A program made the position numbers and the translations under genes. The notes beneath the pieces are model-generated. The model was not told the DNA's origin. It worked only from the letters and a program-made list of their open reading frames with translations, and searched no databases. Below, one piece after another: positions 8,119-16,636 of a stretch of DNA of 54,209 nucleotides. Source of the DNA: Pseudomonadales bacterium (GTDB lineage: Bacteria > Pseudomonadota > Gammaproteobacteria > Pseudomonadales > Azotimanducaceae); assembly GCA_028283025.1 (NCBI GenBank), contig JAPYNO010000065.1, forward strand, positions 1 to 54,209. The letters run 5' to 3'. Numbering within the stretch: the first letter of the stretch is position 1; each line of letters opens with the position of its first letter.

Positions 8119-9216
8119 CTACCGCTCAAACACCCCAAATCGCTTCGAGAACTCGGGATGGTCAACCATCTCTTCCAGTCCGCCCCAGCCGCCTTCGGCG
8201 TGGTTGGCGAACTCTTGGTGAACGCCGTCGTCATCGATGAAGAAGCTCATCGTCACGTCGCTCCAAGGCCGAACTGACGGATACGAGTAGGGTGCCATGG
8301 TCGGCTGTTTCATTTTTGGTTCCATCTGATCCCATAGCGCTTGCACATCGGCTTTGTGTCCCTTGACCCAGTGCCACATGCGATAGAAGCTCGCTGTGTA
8401 GCGATCTTTGAGTGCAAAGGGCGCGAGGGCTGGCTCGTCCCACGAAGTCAGCGCGAAGTAGGTTTTCGCCTCCGGGTTCGTGCCCTTCAAGAAGCAAGTG
8501 GTTGCGCGGGCGGCGCCTGAAACGTCCACGGACTTCGCGAACGCCTCGCCTTGATGGCTGACCTCGGCTGCAACTGTCATCCCGCAGCCGTCGCAGTAGA
8601 AGTCGAGCGTTCTCTGCAGGTCAGCTGTATTCTGATTGATCGAGAATATGCGCAGAATCTTGCCGTCGCCTGGTTCGGTCACCTCGTCTGTCTGTACCAA
8701 TTCGACTGGATTGTCCATGGCGTCTTTGGCGACGGAAAAGCGGACTTCACCAAGGCTGCCCCAGTCCTGTTTGGTCGGCGCACTCAAGAACTCAATGCCC
8801 ATATCAAGACCACGCTGGTAGACAGCATCAATGTTGTCGGTCAGCAGCGTCAAGCCACGCAAGCCTTGGGTGTACATGTTCGGCTGCGGCTGCGCGAGCT
8901 GCCCAGGCTCGCACAGGAACACGATCAAGTCGATCAAGCACGCCGTTTCGGACATGTCCTCGCCAGCGATGTAGTAAAAGTGATCGAGGACGGCGCGGCC
9001 ATCGTCAGTGAAGATAACGGGCGTTTGCGGCCCGAGTCCCAAACCTTGCTCGATGCCTTGCAGGCTGAGTTTCTCGTCCATTTCGAGGATGTTGTTCTTG
9101 TAGCAGTTCATGCCGAGAAAATCGGCGAAGAACGCGAGTTCCTTTGGCCAGACTTCTTCGAAGTTCTCAGAACTGACAGTCAGGCATACATGGTGCAGTC
9201 GGTCGATTGTCTTCAT
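8119..9216 (-). CDS. VOC-superfamily (glyoxalase/dioxygenase-fold) protein, two modules
   Basis: A 365-residue protein of the vicinal oxygen chelate superfamily. The first module starts at the N-terminus (IDRLHHVCLTVSS, the usual first metal-ligand His position), and a second one begins near residue 175 (ILRIFSINQNTADLQRTLDFY). A longer C-terminal part has HWVKGHK and a DDDGVHQEF segment. I choose the ATG at 9216 because AAGGAA lies 6 bases upstream; the longer frame to 9300 overlaps the preceding gene. Members are dioxygenases, isomerases or lyases on small ligands, and the reaction here is unknown. It is the last gene of the ferredoxin-to-VOC operon, 20 bases after the LuxE-like gene. Confidence 0.75.
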   Translation of the reverse strand: MKTIDRLHHVCLTVSSENFEEVWPKELAFFADFLGMNCYKNNILEMDEKLSLQGIEQGLGLGPQTPVIFTDDGRAVLDHFYYIAGEDMSETACLIDLIVFLCEPGQLAQPQPNMYTQGLRGLTLLTDNIDAVYQRGLDMGIEFLSAPTKQDWGSLGEVRFSVAKDAMDNPVELVQTDEVTEPGDGKILRIFSINQNTADLQRTLDFYCDGCGMTVAAEVSHQGEAFAKSVDVSGAARATTCFLKGTNPEAKTYFALTSWDEPALAPFALKDRYTASFYRMWHWVKGHKADVQALWDQMEPKMKQPTMAPYSYPSVRPWSDVTMSFFIDDDGVHQEFANHAEGGWGGLEEMVDHPEFSKRFGVFER

Positions 9217-9236
9217 TTGTTTTTCCTTGTGGCGCA

Positions 9237-10643
9237 CTATGCTGCGAGATTCGATAGGAACGTCATGGCTTCGCGGTGCGCATCCGGCGTGGCGGCGCAC
9301 GTGATCTTGTCATCGTCGCCGGTCTTCTCGCTGAACCGCTGTATCTTGGGTGCCAAGTGAAAGGTGGTCTGGCCACACTCGCAGCGGCTGTCCCAATCGA
9401 TGGTGACTTCATCGCCTGTGATGAATCCACCCCAAGCGCGCCGGGCGACAAGCGAGAAGAACGCCATGCGGCCTGTCACCACGCCCTTGCGCGGCAATAC
9501 TTCGCTGGTTTCGGGGTCAAGCACGAAAGGGATGATCCACGGGACGAGGTGATAGCGGCCTTCGCTGCACATGACGTTGTGTGCAAACACTTCGGACATC
9601 CCATAGGCCATGGTCAGGCGTTCGATGCCGATGAATTGACAGACATCCTGCTGCCAGTTGTCGGGTGGTGTCATGCCTTTGGCGCCGCCACCGGACAGAA
9701 TGATGGAGTCCGGCGAAAACATGTTCTTCTGACCGCGGGCGAGCCCCGAGGTCGCCATGCCGTGCATCAGGTTCCAAGTGCCGGATGCCCAGATGCGCTT
9801 GCCTTTGAGCTTCGAGAAGGTATCTTTGAAGAACGACTGGAGGTGGTAGGGCATGTCCGCTTCGAGCTGTTCGAACTCCTTCTTGCGCACGCGCATGTCC
9901 TCGCTGATCTCCAAGCGATCCAATGTGCCTCTTGACTGCGCAGCGCGGATCCGCGCCGCAAGGTAGAGCACGTCTGAGCTCATGTGACCCGGATAGGCGG
10001 CATGGAAATTCTCTTCGCCGCCAGCGATATGCTTGGCGTACATGTCGTTGCCGCGCAGCATGCCGTTATATCCGGAGCGGAAGTTGGGGAAAATGATGTG
10101 TACCGGCGCGTTCGAGACGTGTTCTTGACCAAAGCGCTGCATGATGGTCATTTTCATCGAGCGGCCAAGCACCTCCCATTCATCCGCACTGTGCGGTAGG
10201 AAGCTCATGGTGCCGGAAGTACCGGAGGAGTGTGTGATGCGAAGCGGCGTGGTTTCCATGACGCCGAGCCAATCGTCCAAAGACTTGCAATCGCTGACAT
10301 CGACATCGGCAATCTCGTGCGTGGTCAGCTTGCCCAGCCACTTGTTGATGAGGGCGAAGCGCCCCTTTTGCAGCAGCGCAGGTGGATAGGATTTGTACAT
10401 CGTGTGCTCGAATAAGAGCGGTACGACATCGTCAATGTTTCGGATCTCGGTAATGTCTTGTTCGTCGGCCAACTTCTTGAGCATGGGTATCTTGTTTCGT
10501 AGTTCGTCGAAGCGAAGCCTAAGGCCCGCGAGCTGCAGGTCGAGCATTTCATCTCTCGGAATGCTGCCCATGCGATTGACCGATCCGCCGAAAAACTCGA
10601 AGGGATCATCGGCTAGTCGTCGCGCCCGGTCTTCAATGCTCAT
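9237..10643 (-). CDS. LuxE/PaaK-like adenylate-forming acyl synthetase
   Basis: ANL-type acyl-activating enzyme of the LuxE acyl-protein synthetase/phenylacetate-CoA ligase branch, 468 residues, somewhat longer than LuxE (about 370). The ATP-binding loop THSSGTSGTMSFLP (about residues 135-150), ILSGGGAKG, the adenylate motif YGMSEV and the ITGDEV segment are visible. It would activate a carboxylic acid as acyl-AMP. A Cys-rich stretch near the C-terminus (RCECGQ, then ITCAA) could hold an acyl-accepting cysteine as in LuxE, but this is inference. It lies 95 bases after the molybdopterin enzyme and 20 bases before the VOC gene. Together with the LuxC-type gene on the other strand it would make an acid-to-aldehyde reduction pair. 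Confidence 0.72.
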   Translation of the reverse strand: MSIEDRARRLADDPFEFFGGSVNRMGSIPRDEMLDLQLAGLRLRFDELRNKIPMLKKLADEQDITEIRNIDDVVPLLFEHTMYKSYPPALLQKGRFALINKWLGKLTTHEIADVDVSDCKSLDDWLGVMETTPLRITHSSGTSGTMSFLPHSADEWEVLGRSMKMTIMQRFGQEHVSNAPVHIIFPNFRSGYNGMLRGNDMYAKHIAGGEENFHAAYPGHMSSDVLYLAARIRAAQSRGTLDRLEISEDMRVRKKEFEQLEADMPYHLQSFFKDTFSKLKGKRIWASGTWNLMHGMATSGLARGQKNMFSPDSIILSGGGAKGMTPPDNWQQDVCQFIGIERLTMAYGMSEVFAHNVMCSEGRYHLVPWIIPFVLDPETSEVLPRKGVVTGRMAFFSLVARRAWGGFITGDEVTIDWDSRCECGQTTFHLAPKIQRFSEKTGDDDKITCAATPDAHREAMTFLSNLAA

Positions 10644-10738
10644 TGGTTTCGACCATGAGAAGTGTCGCGGTCAAAGTAGCATTCGCGGATTGCCATTCTC
10701 ACCGCAAACAGGAAAAGCGCACGGTAAGGAGGGTTTGA

Positions 10739-12871
10739 TCAAGTCGCGATCAATTTCTCGACTTCAATGGGCACGCCACACATCCAGGACATATAGCTGA
10801 GCGGTTCGTAGGTTTTTGAACCGGTCGGCATCAGGCGATTGCAGTTTGCGCCGGGCTTGCTTGACGCCACCTTCATCGACTTCGCGCCGTGATGTCCATA
10901 GCCATGCGTCATCGCGACGACGCCTTCGCGCATGTCATCGCGAACGTCGATGCGGCAATGCACGCTGCCGTACGCGTTGAATGCGCGCACTTGGTCGCCG
11001 TCAAAGAGTCCGCGCTTGTCGGCATCGACAGGGCTCATGCGCAAGCGGTTGTCTGAGAGATGGCCTTTTCGCAGCGACGGCACATTCGCCATCCAGCTGT
11101 TGTGCATATGAGTCGTGCGCATGGATATGAGCTTGAGCGTATCCGCTGGCTCGCGCTGAAGCTGCTCGAATAGCGCTTCGCTTCGATCATGCAGGCCAGT
11201 GCGAACAAAGAGTTCGGGGCAGCAGTCGATCTTCTTGTCCTCATGCACCAGGCACCGCTCGAATACAGACTCTTTGGGTGATTCGGGCACAAAAGCAGTT
11301 TGGTGCGACAAATTTTTCAGCTTCTCGACCGACAGCCCACGATCCGCGAGCATGCCGTCGATCATGTTGAATCCATCGCGGTGATCGGGATCATCAAGGC
11401 CGGAAGGCAGGCCCATCGCCTGCAGGAGGCGCGAGACGATCCACCAGTCGGTGCGGCGCTCCGCTGCGGGCGCTTCCATGGCGTCGGTGTATTGGACATT
11501 CGGCGTGAGCTGTGTGCTGAGGAGCCAAGAGAACGGCGTGATGTCCGCGCGTTCAAGCCAGTCAGTGGCGGGCAGCACATAGTCGGCAAGTTCAGTGGTT
11601 GCGTTCGGCATGATGTCCACACACAGCATGAAGTCGAGGTGGCTGAACGCCTCGCGAATCTTCTCCTCCCCGCTCATCGACAAGAGCGGGTTGCCACCTA
11701 AGCAGATGAGCGCCCGCACCCCTTTTTGTTCGAAGATCTCCGGCAAGAGGACCGCAGGTAGCGCACCGAGACCCATCATGGGCAATACGCCGTCGGGCGT
11801 TTCGACATGGTAGGTCGCTGCTGGTGCCGGCATGGGGTCTGCAAGGCCTGTCGCCTTGTAGGTGCCGCCTTCGCGTCCGAGGTTGCCGGTCGCGAAGTTC
11901 AGCATCTCGGTCAGCCAGAAACTCAACGTGCCTTGTCGGCCTTGATTGACGCCTGTCGACAGGTAACAGGCGGCACCATCGGCAGCCATAATGTCGGACG
12001 CGACCTCGGTGATGCGAGCAGCCGGGATGCCGGTCACATCGGCTACCCGTTCCGGTGGCCATCGGCTGATGAATCGTTTATAGCCTTCAACGTTCTTGCC
12101 GTGTTTCTCGAGAAGCGCCTCGTTGAAACCGCCAAGCCTGTGGACTTCGTGTGACAGCGCGGCCAAGAAGTAGATGTCGGTGTCGGGCTTGATTTGCAGC
12201 GTCTCGCCAGTGTCTGCGCTTGATGACTCGATGCGGCGCGGGTTGACGAACAGCACAGTGCCGCCGCGTGACCTGATATCCTTGAGGATCTGACCGCCGT
12301 CGTTCGGTACCCCCACCCAAGTCCAGCGCGATGCACTTGGATTGGCGCCGATGCACAGCAAGTAATTCGTGTGATGGAGATCGGGAACGAGAAAAGTTGA
12401 GTTCCCATACATGGCGATCTCGCACACGACCTTGTTTTGGCAGTCCTGCGTCCCTGCAGTAAAGATCGTCTTCGTCTCCAGACCGCCTGGCAGCGCGTAG
12501 TAGCAGGCAGACATTGCTCGCGAATCAAAGGAGTTCGGATTGCCGATGTAGATTGCGATGGCGTCCTTGCCATAACGCTCGCGAATCTCGTTCAGGCGCG
12601 CGGCAGATGTTGCAATCGCTTCATCCCAACTGACGCGATCAAAGATACTTTTCGGCTCGCTGCGAGGATTGCGCCGCTTGAGCGGCCAGTTCAGTCGATC
12701 TGGGTCATTGTGCAGTTCGAGAAACGATATGCCCTTGACGCACGGGTTGCCGCCGATTGGGTGATCGGGGTCGGGTTTTAACTTCGAGACCTTGCCCTTG
12801 GCATCGATCTCGGCAATCATCGGGCAGGCGGGTTCGCAGATTCGACAAAAGGTGCGCTGTTCTTGGTTCAT
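10739..12871 (-). CDS. Molybdopterin (bis-MGD) oxidoreductase, catalytic subunit
   Basis: A 710-residue protein of the DMSO reductase/formate dehydrogenase superfamily. The N-terminus carries a [4Fe-4S] site C9-x2-C12-x3-C16-x27-C44 (FCRICEPACP to NPCVKG), followed by SWDEAI and the molybdopterin-binding domains. A C-terminal molybdopterin dinucleotide domain contains MRTTHMHNSWMAN and DGDQVRAFN. The likely Mo ligand is the Cys in NKVVCEIAMYG. There is no Tat signal, so the enzyme is cytoplasmic. It is preceded by a ferredoxin and a ferredoxin-NADP reductase in the same operon (14 bases after the reductase stop), which gives it an obvious electron supply. The substrate is unknown; acetylene hydratase-like and assimilatory-type members have a similar size. 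Confidence 0.85.
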   Translation of the reverse strand: MNQEQRTFCRICEPACPMIAEIDAKGKVSKLKPDPDHPIGGNPCVKGISFLELHNDPDRLNWPLKRRNPRSEPKSIFDRVSWDEAIATSAARLNEIRERYGKDAIAIYIGNPNSFDSRAMSACYYALPGGLETKTIFTAGTQDCQNKVVCEIAMYGNSTFLVPDLHHTNYLLCIGANPSASRWTWVGVPNDGGQILKDIRSRGGTVLFVNPRRIESSSADTGETLQIKPDTDIYFLAALSHEVHRLGGFNEALLEKHGKNVEGYKRFISRWPPERVADVTGIPAARITEVASDIMAADGAACYLSTGVNQGRQGTLSFWLTEMLNFATGNLGREGGTYKATGLADPMPAPAATYHVETPDGVLPMMGLGALPAVLLPEIFEQKGVRALICLGGNPLLSMSGEEKIREAFSHLDFMLCVDIMPNATTELADYVLPATDWLERADITPFSWLLSTQLTPNVQYTDAMEAPAAERRTDWWIVSRLLQAMGLPSGLDDPDHRDGFNMIDGMLADRGLSVEKLKNLSHQTAFVPESPKESVFERCLVHEDKKIDCCPELFVRTGLHDRSEALFEQLQREPADTLKLISMRTTHMHNSWMANVPSLRKGHLSDNRLRMSPVDADKRGLFDGDQVRAFNAYGSVHCRIDVRDDMREGVVAMTHGYGHHGAKSMKVASSKPGANCNRLMPTGSKTYEPLSYMSWMCGVPIEVEKLIAT

Positions 12872-12885
12872 GGCATGTCTCCAGT

Positions 12886-14238
12886 TCAGCCTTCGGCTGC
12901 GAGGGTTAATTGTTCTTCGCGTTCGGTGAACTTCACTCGCGGCCGCCCCTGCGCTCGGCCAGCGGTGCGCTCAGCATGGTCGAGTCGCAACCAGCCCGGG
13001 CGCAGCACGGCCTCGGGCTGGCGAGCCTTGATTTCTTGCAGGACTTCTGTAGAGCGAAGCTCCGCTGGTGTCAGCCGGCCAGCCTGCAGGTCTTCAATGA
13101 GGCAGCGCAGTGTGTCCCTCGCGCACTTCTTGTTGGTGCCGATGATGCCGCGCGGCCCGCGCTTAATCCAGCCAGTCACATAGTTGCCCAGGACAGCGCC
13201 TTGGTCATCGCAAATGCGACCTTCGATGTGCCGAACAACGCCGAGTGCATCATCGAATGGCAGACCGGGAATGGGCGTGCCTCGATAGCCGATTGATCGC
13301 ATGACAAGCCCCGTGTCGATGAATAATCGCTTTCCGGTGGGGCGCGCCTGCAATGTGCCGTTCGAAACTGGCTCGAGCGTGTTCTGCACGACTCGCAGTT
13401 GTTCAACTTTGTGCTCACCGAGCATCTCAACCGGCGAGCAGAGGAATCGAAACACGATACGCCTTTCGGCTGCGCGTGTGCTTTGAGCGGACAATTCACG
13501 CAAAGTCTCAAGTTTGCGCCGCGTTGCCCAATCGACGTTTGGTGGGGAAGCATCATCGCCTTCGACCACCACCGTCACGCCATCAAGATGGCCGATCTCT
13601 TCAAGTTCCGGGTTGTGGTAGGCGGCTTGCGATATGCCACGTCGCCCCAGAATCACAACTTCTTTGACGGCGCTTGCTTTCAGTGCGCGCAGTGCATGAT
13701 CGGTGATATCGGTCTTTTCGAGATCAGCCACGGGCGCGGTCAGAATGCGCGCCACGTCGAGCGCAACGTTGCCATTGCCGACGACGACAGCGCGGGGATG
13801 AGAGAGGTCAACGTCAAGATGGCTGAAGTCGGGGTCGCCGTTGTACCAAGCGACGAATTCGCGCGCCGACACTGAACCGGGCAGTCCTTCTCCGGGGATG
13901 CCAAGCCGGACATCATCGCTCGCGCCCACGGCATAGATGACGGCATCGTACCAGCGGGCAAGTTCACGAGGCTGAACGTGGACGCCAACCTCCACATTGC
14001 CGAAATAGCGCACGCATCCATGCTTGAAGAAGTAATCGAACAAGCGCTCGACGATGAGCTTCTTTTCTGGGTGGTCCGGCGCTACGCCGCCGCGAATCAG
14101 TCCCCACGGCGTGGGCAGGCGCTCAAAAAGATCGACCTCGACATTGAGGTTTCGATCTTCGATCAAGTGTTCTGTCGCGTACATGCCCGCAGGTCCGGTG
14201 CCGATGACGGCGATGCGAAGGATTCTGTCTGGGGTCAT
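12886..14238 (-). CDS. FprA-type ferredoxin-NADP reductase
   Basis: Adrenodoxin-reductase-family flavoprotein, 450 residues (family about 450-460), moving electrons between NADPH and ferredoxin. The FAD site is VIGTGPAGMYATEHL near the N-terminus, followed by WGLIRGGVAPDHPE. The NADP site is VVGNGNVALDVARIL, and GWIKRGPRGIIGTNK near residue 355 is diagnostic for the FprA branch. I choose the ATG at 14238, which overlaps the ferredoxin stop by four bases (ATGA). In the mycobacterial FprB proteins a ferredoxin of the same type is fused to this reductase; here the two are separate but translationally coupled. Confidence 0.88.
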   Translation of the reverse strand: MTPDRILRIAVIGTGPAGMYATEHLIEDRNLNVEVDLFERLPTPWGLIRGGVAPDHPEKKLIVERLFDYFFKHGCVRYFGNVEVGVHVQPRELARWYDAVIYAVGASDDVRLGIPGEGLPGSVSAREFVAWYNGDPDFSHLDVDLSHPRAVVVGNGNVALDVARILTAPVADLEKTDITDHALRALKASAVKEVVILGRRGISQAAYHNPELEEIGHLDGVTVVVEGDDASPPNVDWATRRKLETLRELSAQSTRAAERRIVFRFLCSPVEMLGEHKVEQLRVVQNTLEPVSNGTLQARPTGKRLFIDTGLVMRSIGYRGTPIPGLPFDDALGVVRHIEGRICDDQGAVLGNYVTGWIKRGPRGIIGTNKKCARDTLRCLIEDLQAGRLTPAELRSTEVLQEIKARQPEAVLRPGWLRLDHAERTAGRAQGRPRVKFTEREEQLTLAAEG

Positions 14239-14498
14239 GCGCTTCGCTCGCCAAAGTATTCGCGATTGATCTCGGCGTAGTGGCGCATCGTCGCCGGTAG
14301 GCAATCGTCCTCGAAGATCGCCAGCACCGGGCAGGCTTCCACACAGGCGGCGCAGTCGATGCAGCGCCTTGGGTCGATGTACATCTGCTCAGCCTCTTCG
14401 AAGCCGGTTTCATCAGGCCCCGGACTGATGCAGTCCACAGGGCAGATTTCAACACAGGAATAATCAGCGACGCAGGCGGCGGTGATGACGTAAGCCAT
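14235..14498 (-). CDS. Ferredoxin, two Fe-S clusters (FprB-N-terminus type)
   Basis: An 87-residue ferredoxin. The first site is C-x5-C-x3-CP (ACVADYSCVEICPVDC), shorter by two residues than the C-x7 spacing of ordinary 7Fe ferredoxins; the second is RCIDCAACVEACP, a regular 4Fe-4S motif. The insert SPGPDETGFEEAEQMYIDP and the tail AEINREYF match the ferredoxin half of FprB proteins. I use the ATG at 14498 (MAYVITAACV); the 35-residue longer frame is not family-like. It is first in the operon with the reductase and the molybdopterin enzyme. Confidence 0.88.
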   Translation of the reverse strand: MAYVITAACVADYSCVEICPVDCISPGPDETGFEEAEQMYIDPRRCIDCAACVEACPVLAIFEDDCLPATMRHYAEINREYFGERSA

Positions 14499-14676
14499 GG
14501 AGCGTTCCCTCACAGCCAATGACGGGGCAGGCCAGTTTGGATTATCGCGCCCAACACGGCTTGCGGGTGGGGCATGGGAGAAGTCCGCGATGCGCGAGTG
14601 CATTTTTGTCCAGTTGGCAGTGGACTAATCCGCCTCGCTGGGCGAAGATGACATCCAATCAAGCGCGAGAAAAAGC
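14499..14676. promoter_or_regulatory. Divergent intergenic region
   Basis: This 178-base gap separates the minus-strand ferredoxin operon from the plus-strand DUF35 gene. Promoters for both must lie here or overlap. I see no strong consensus elements. Confidence 0.3.
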
Positions 14677-15072
14677 GTGAATTCCAAGCCGATACAAGAG
14701 AACCTGCTGTCCGCGACCGATGCTTGGGGAAAGCTCCTGGCGCACCGGTGTCCCAAGTGCGGCCAGGTATTCTTTCCTAGGATGTCCGAATTCTGTCTCG
14801 CCTGTCTCCACGATACCCTTGATGAGATTGAACTCAGCGGCCGGGGCCACGTGCACGCCTTCGCGACGAGTGCGCTGCCCGGGAGTAAAATTTCAGCCCC
14901 CTACACCTGTGGCTATATTGACCTTGAAGAGGGCGCACGCATATTCACGCGGCTACACCCGGAATTTACTGAAGCTGACATCGCGACAGGCATGAACGTG
15001 GCGATTGTGCCCGGAGAATTGTGGCGGACGGATGATGAGTCGGTGATTGGGTATTATTTTCGACCAGCTTGA
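14677..15072 (+). CDS. DUF35 zinc-ribbon/OB-fold protein
   Basis: A 131-residue protein of the DUF35 (ChsH2-like) family: an N-terminal helix, a rubredoxin-like zinc ribbon C-x2-C...C-x2-C (HRCPKCGQ and FCLAC) near residues 25-47, then an OB fold (GRGHVHAFATS, MNVAIVP). Such proteins pair with thiolases, hydratases or acyl-CoA ligating enzymes and are thought to bind acyl-CoA. The start is GTG at 14677 and no alternative ATG exists. It is transcribed alone here, but a SCP2-type thiolase, the typical partner, is encoded at 19125-20267. Confidence 0.8.
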   Translation: MNSKPIQENLLSATDAWGKLLAHRCPKCGQVFFPRMSEFCLACLHDTLDEIELSGRGHVHAFATSALPGSKISAPYTCGYIDLEEGARIFTRLHPEFTEADIATGMNVAIVPGELWRTDDESVIGYYFRPA

Positions 15073-15192
15073 GCATAAGCACATGAAGTGGGGTGATTCC
15101 GGTGTAATACGAACCACTCGGCGCAGTAGGTGCAGTAGGTAAGGACAATGCCACGACAGCGTATCTCATTCACCGCCCCAAACGCGGATTAG

Positions 15193-15396
15193 CTCGACAG
15201 GAAGGTGAAAGTTGAACACGAATGCAAGAGCAACAGTGAAGCGGTTAATGATCTTATCCGATAAGTGCGCAGAGTCGAAAAGATTCGCGCTCGCTTGATC
15301 GAAGCTGAATTCGGCGGATTTACGAGTTTGTCTTGTGAAGAGATACGCACCGAAATAAAAGACGAGTTGCGGTGGAGTGGCGAGTTACAGGATTAG
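15193..15396 (+). pseudogene. Decayed ParD-type antitoxin with in-frame stop
   Basis: The frame reads KSNSEAVNDLIR, then a TAA at 15262-15264, then VEKIRARLIEAEFGGFTSLS and EIRTEIKDELR before a stop at 15394-15396. The order and wording match the second half of ribbon-helix-helix ParD-like antitoxins (SNSE-x-VNDLIR, IRA-LIEAE-x-GF). The N-terminal strand is missing (stop at 15190-15192) and no toxin frame follows. It is the only recognisable content of the 393-base gap 15073-15465; the bases 15073-15192 show nothing I can name. Confidence 0.55.
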
Positions 15397-15465
15397 GCAG
15401 GCCACCGAGGTAGACCTTAAGCGAATCTATCGACGAGGTGTATTGAAGTTTGGACCTGCGCCAAA

Positions 15466-16497
15466 TCAATAGTTCCCCGCAAACGCCTCGTCATCGATGA
15501 CGCCCGTGAAGTTGATGTCTTTGAGTTCCATCCCCACCGCGCGGCAGAAAATAATCTGAATGATCGCGCAGCGCGCGCGGGCGAAGCGCCCGAAGTATTC
15601 CGGCTCGCGAACCTTGTGCCCGACGATGGATTCATAGTGAGCGATCTGTTCGGCTTCGCTAGGGATGCCGTCTAAGATCTTGGCACCCTCCTGGCGCTCG
15701 CGCATGTGATGCATGAGTAGGTGAAAGAACAAGTCCTGCTCGCCCGGGCCGAGGCCAGCGATTTCCCAGTCGAGCATGGCTGCAATCTTGAAGTCCTTGG
15801 CAATCACATTCGCTGGCCGCCCGTCCTGCCAGACGATGTTGTCATCGTCGAAGTCCGGCACGTTTTTGCAGATCCAGTCAATATGGCCATCAGTTTGCGG
15901 ACTCGGGACATCCGCGCCGCCCTTGCCCCAATTGTAGAGGTCAACCCACCAATTGACCTCCTTTCGCATCTGCAACTCAGCACCCGGCGCTCGCTGGAAA
16001 TAGGTCTTGAACTCTTCGGACACTGGCACGCGATGCAACTCGGCCATGCACCGAATGAGGTCGAACCAGTAGGCCTCCCGCTGTGCGGGCGTCGCGTCAT
16101 GCAAGAATCCCGTCGTCGTGTACGCCTTGTCCGCCTTGTGGCCGTCAAGGGCGACCTCGCCCGCGACATGCTCCATCACATAGAACGGGCGCGCCACTGA
16201 CAATTCGAGGCCGACAATCCTAGGCACAGGCAGCGACGAGTGTTCGCCGATGTGCTGCACCACGCGACATTGCCGCTCAAGATCGTATTCACGGAACATG
16301 GTTCTGCCGTCGGCTGGCCCGAGCCGCTGCACGAACTTCTTGGCGACTTGCTTGCCGTCCCTGACAAAGCGAGCGCCGAATATATTGGTTTCATTCGAGT
16401 AACCAGTTGCTGTTGGCGTCCAACCTTCGAGTCTTAGGTCTGTCGCGCCCAAGCGTTCTTGCATCCAAGACTGAAACTCTTCCAAGGAAATGTTCAT
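15466..16497 (-). CDS. APH-fold phosphotransferase (ACAD10/11-like kinase)
   Basis: A 343-residue protein of the aminoglycoside phosphotransferase/choline kinase fold. In gene clusters for acyl-CoA metabolism such proteins are often kinases of hydroxyacyl substrates rather than antibiotic resistance enzymes. The Brenner-type catalytic loop reads WQDGRPANV, so the usual first His (HxDxxxxN) is Trp while Asp and Asn are kept. The metal-binding region is MLDWEIAGLGPGEQDL. The N-lobe has GYSNETNIF and the Lys in VAKKF. The start is ATG at 16497; the 57-residue longer frame runs into the divergent promoter region. Substrate unknown. Confidence 0.78.
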   Translation of the reverse strand: MNISLEEFQSWMQERLGATDLRLEGWTPTATGYSNETNIFGARFVRDGKQVAKKFVQRLGPADGRTMFREYDLERQCRVVQHIGEHSSLPVPRIVGLELSVARPFYVMEHVAGEVALDGHKADKAYTTTGFLHDATPAQREAYWFDLIRCMAELHRVPVSEEFKTYFQRAPGAELQMRKEVNWWVDLYNWGKGGADVPSPQTDGHIDWICKNVPDFDDDNIVWQDGRPANVIAKDFKIAAMLDWEIAGLGPGEQDLFFHLLMHHMRERQEGAKILDGIPSEAEQIAHYESIVGHKVREPEYFGRFARARCAIIQIIFCRAVGMELKDINFTGVIDDEAFAGNY

Positions 16498-16636
16498 GAC
16501 GGATTCCTGCAATTCCCACCACTCAAGGGATGAACCCAATTCGAGCCTGATGCTTGCTACTGTGCCGACGGCGGCAGGTGCTGTCAATCTCAGTACAATT
16601 TGGCGAAGACGAAATGAGCCTGAGAGGGTTTGAGAT

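Noticed and set aside
4144-10643. A bioluminescence (lux) operon
   Set aside because: LuxC and LuxE relatives are present, but they lie on opposite strands and no luxA, luxB or luxD is seen; the only luciferase-fold gene is a frameshifted remnant at 34.8-35.3 kb.
15073-15192. A small gene or RNA after the DUF35 gene
   Set aside because: No start with an SD, no stable structure and no recognisable family in any frame.
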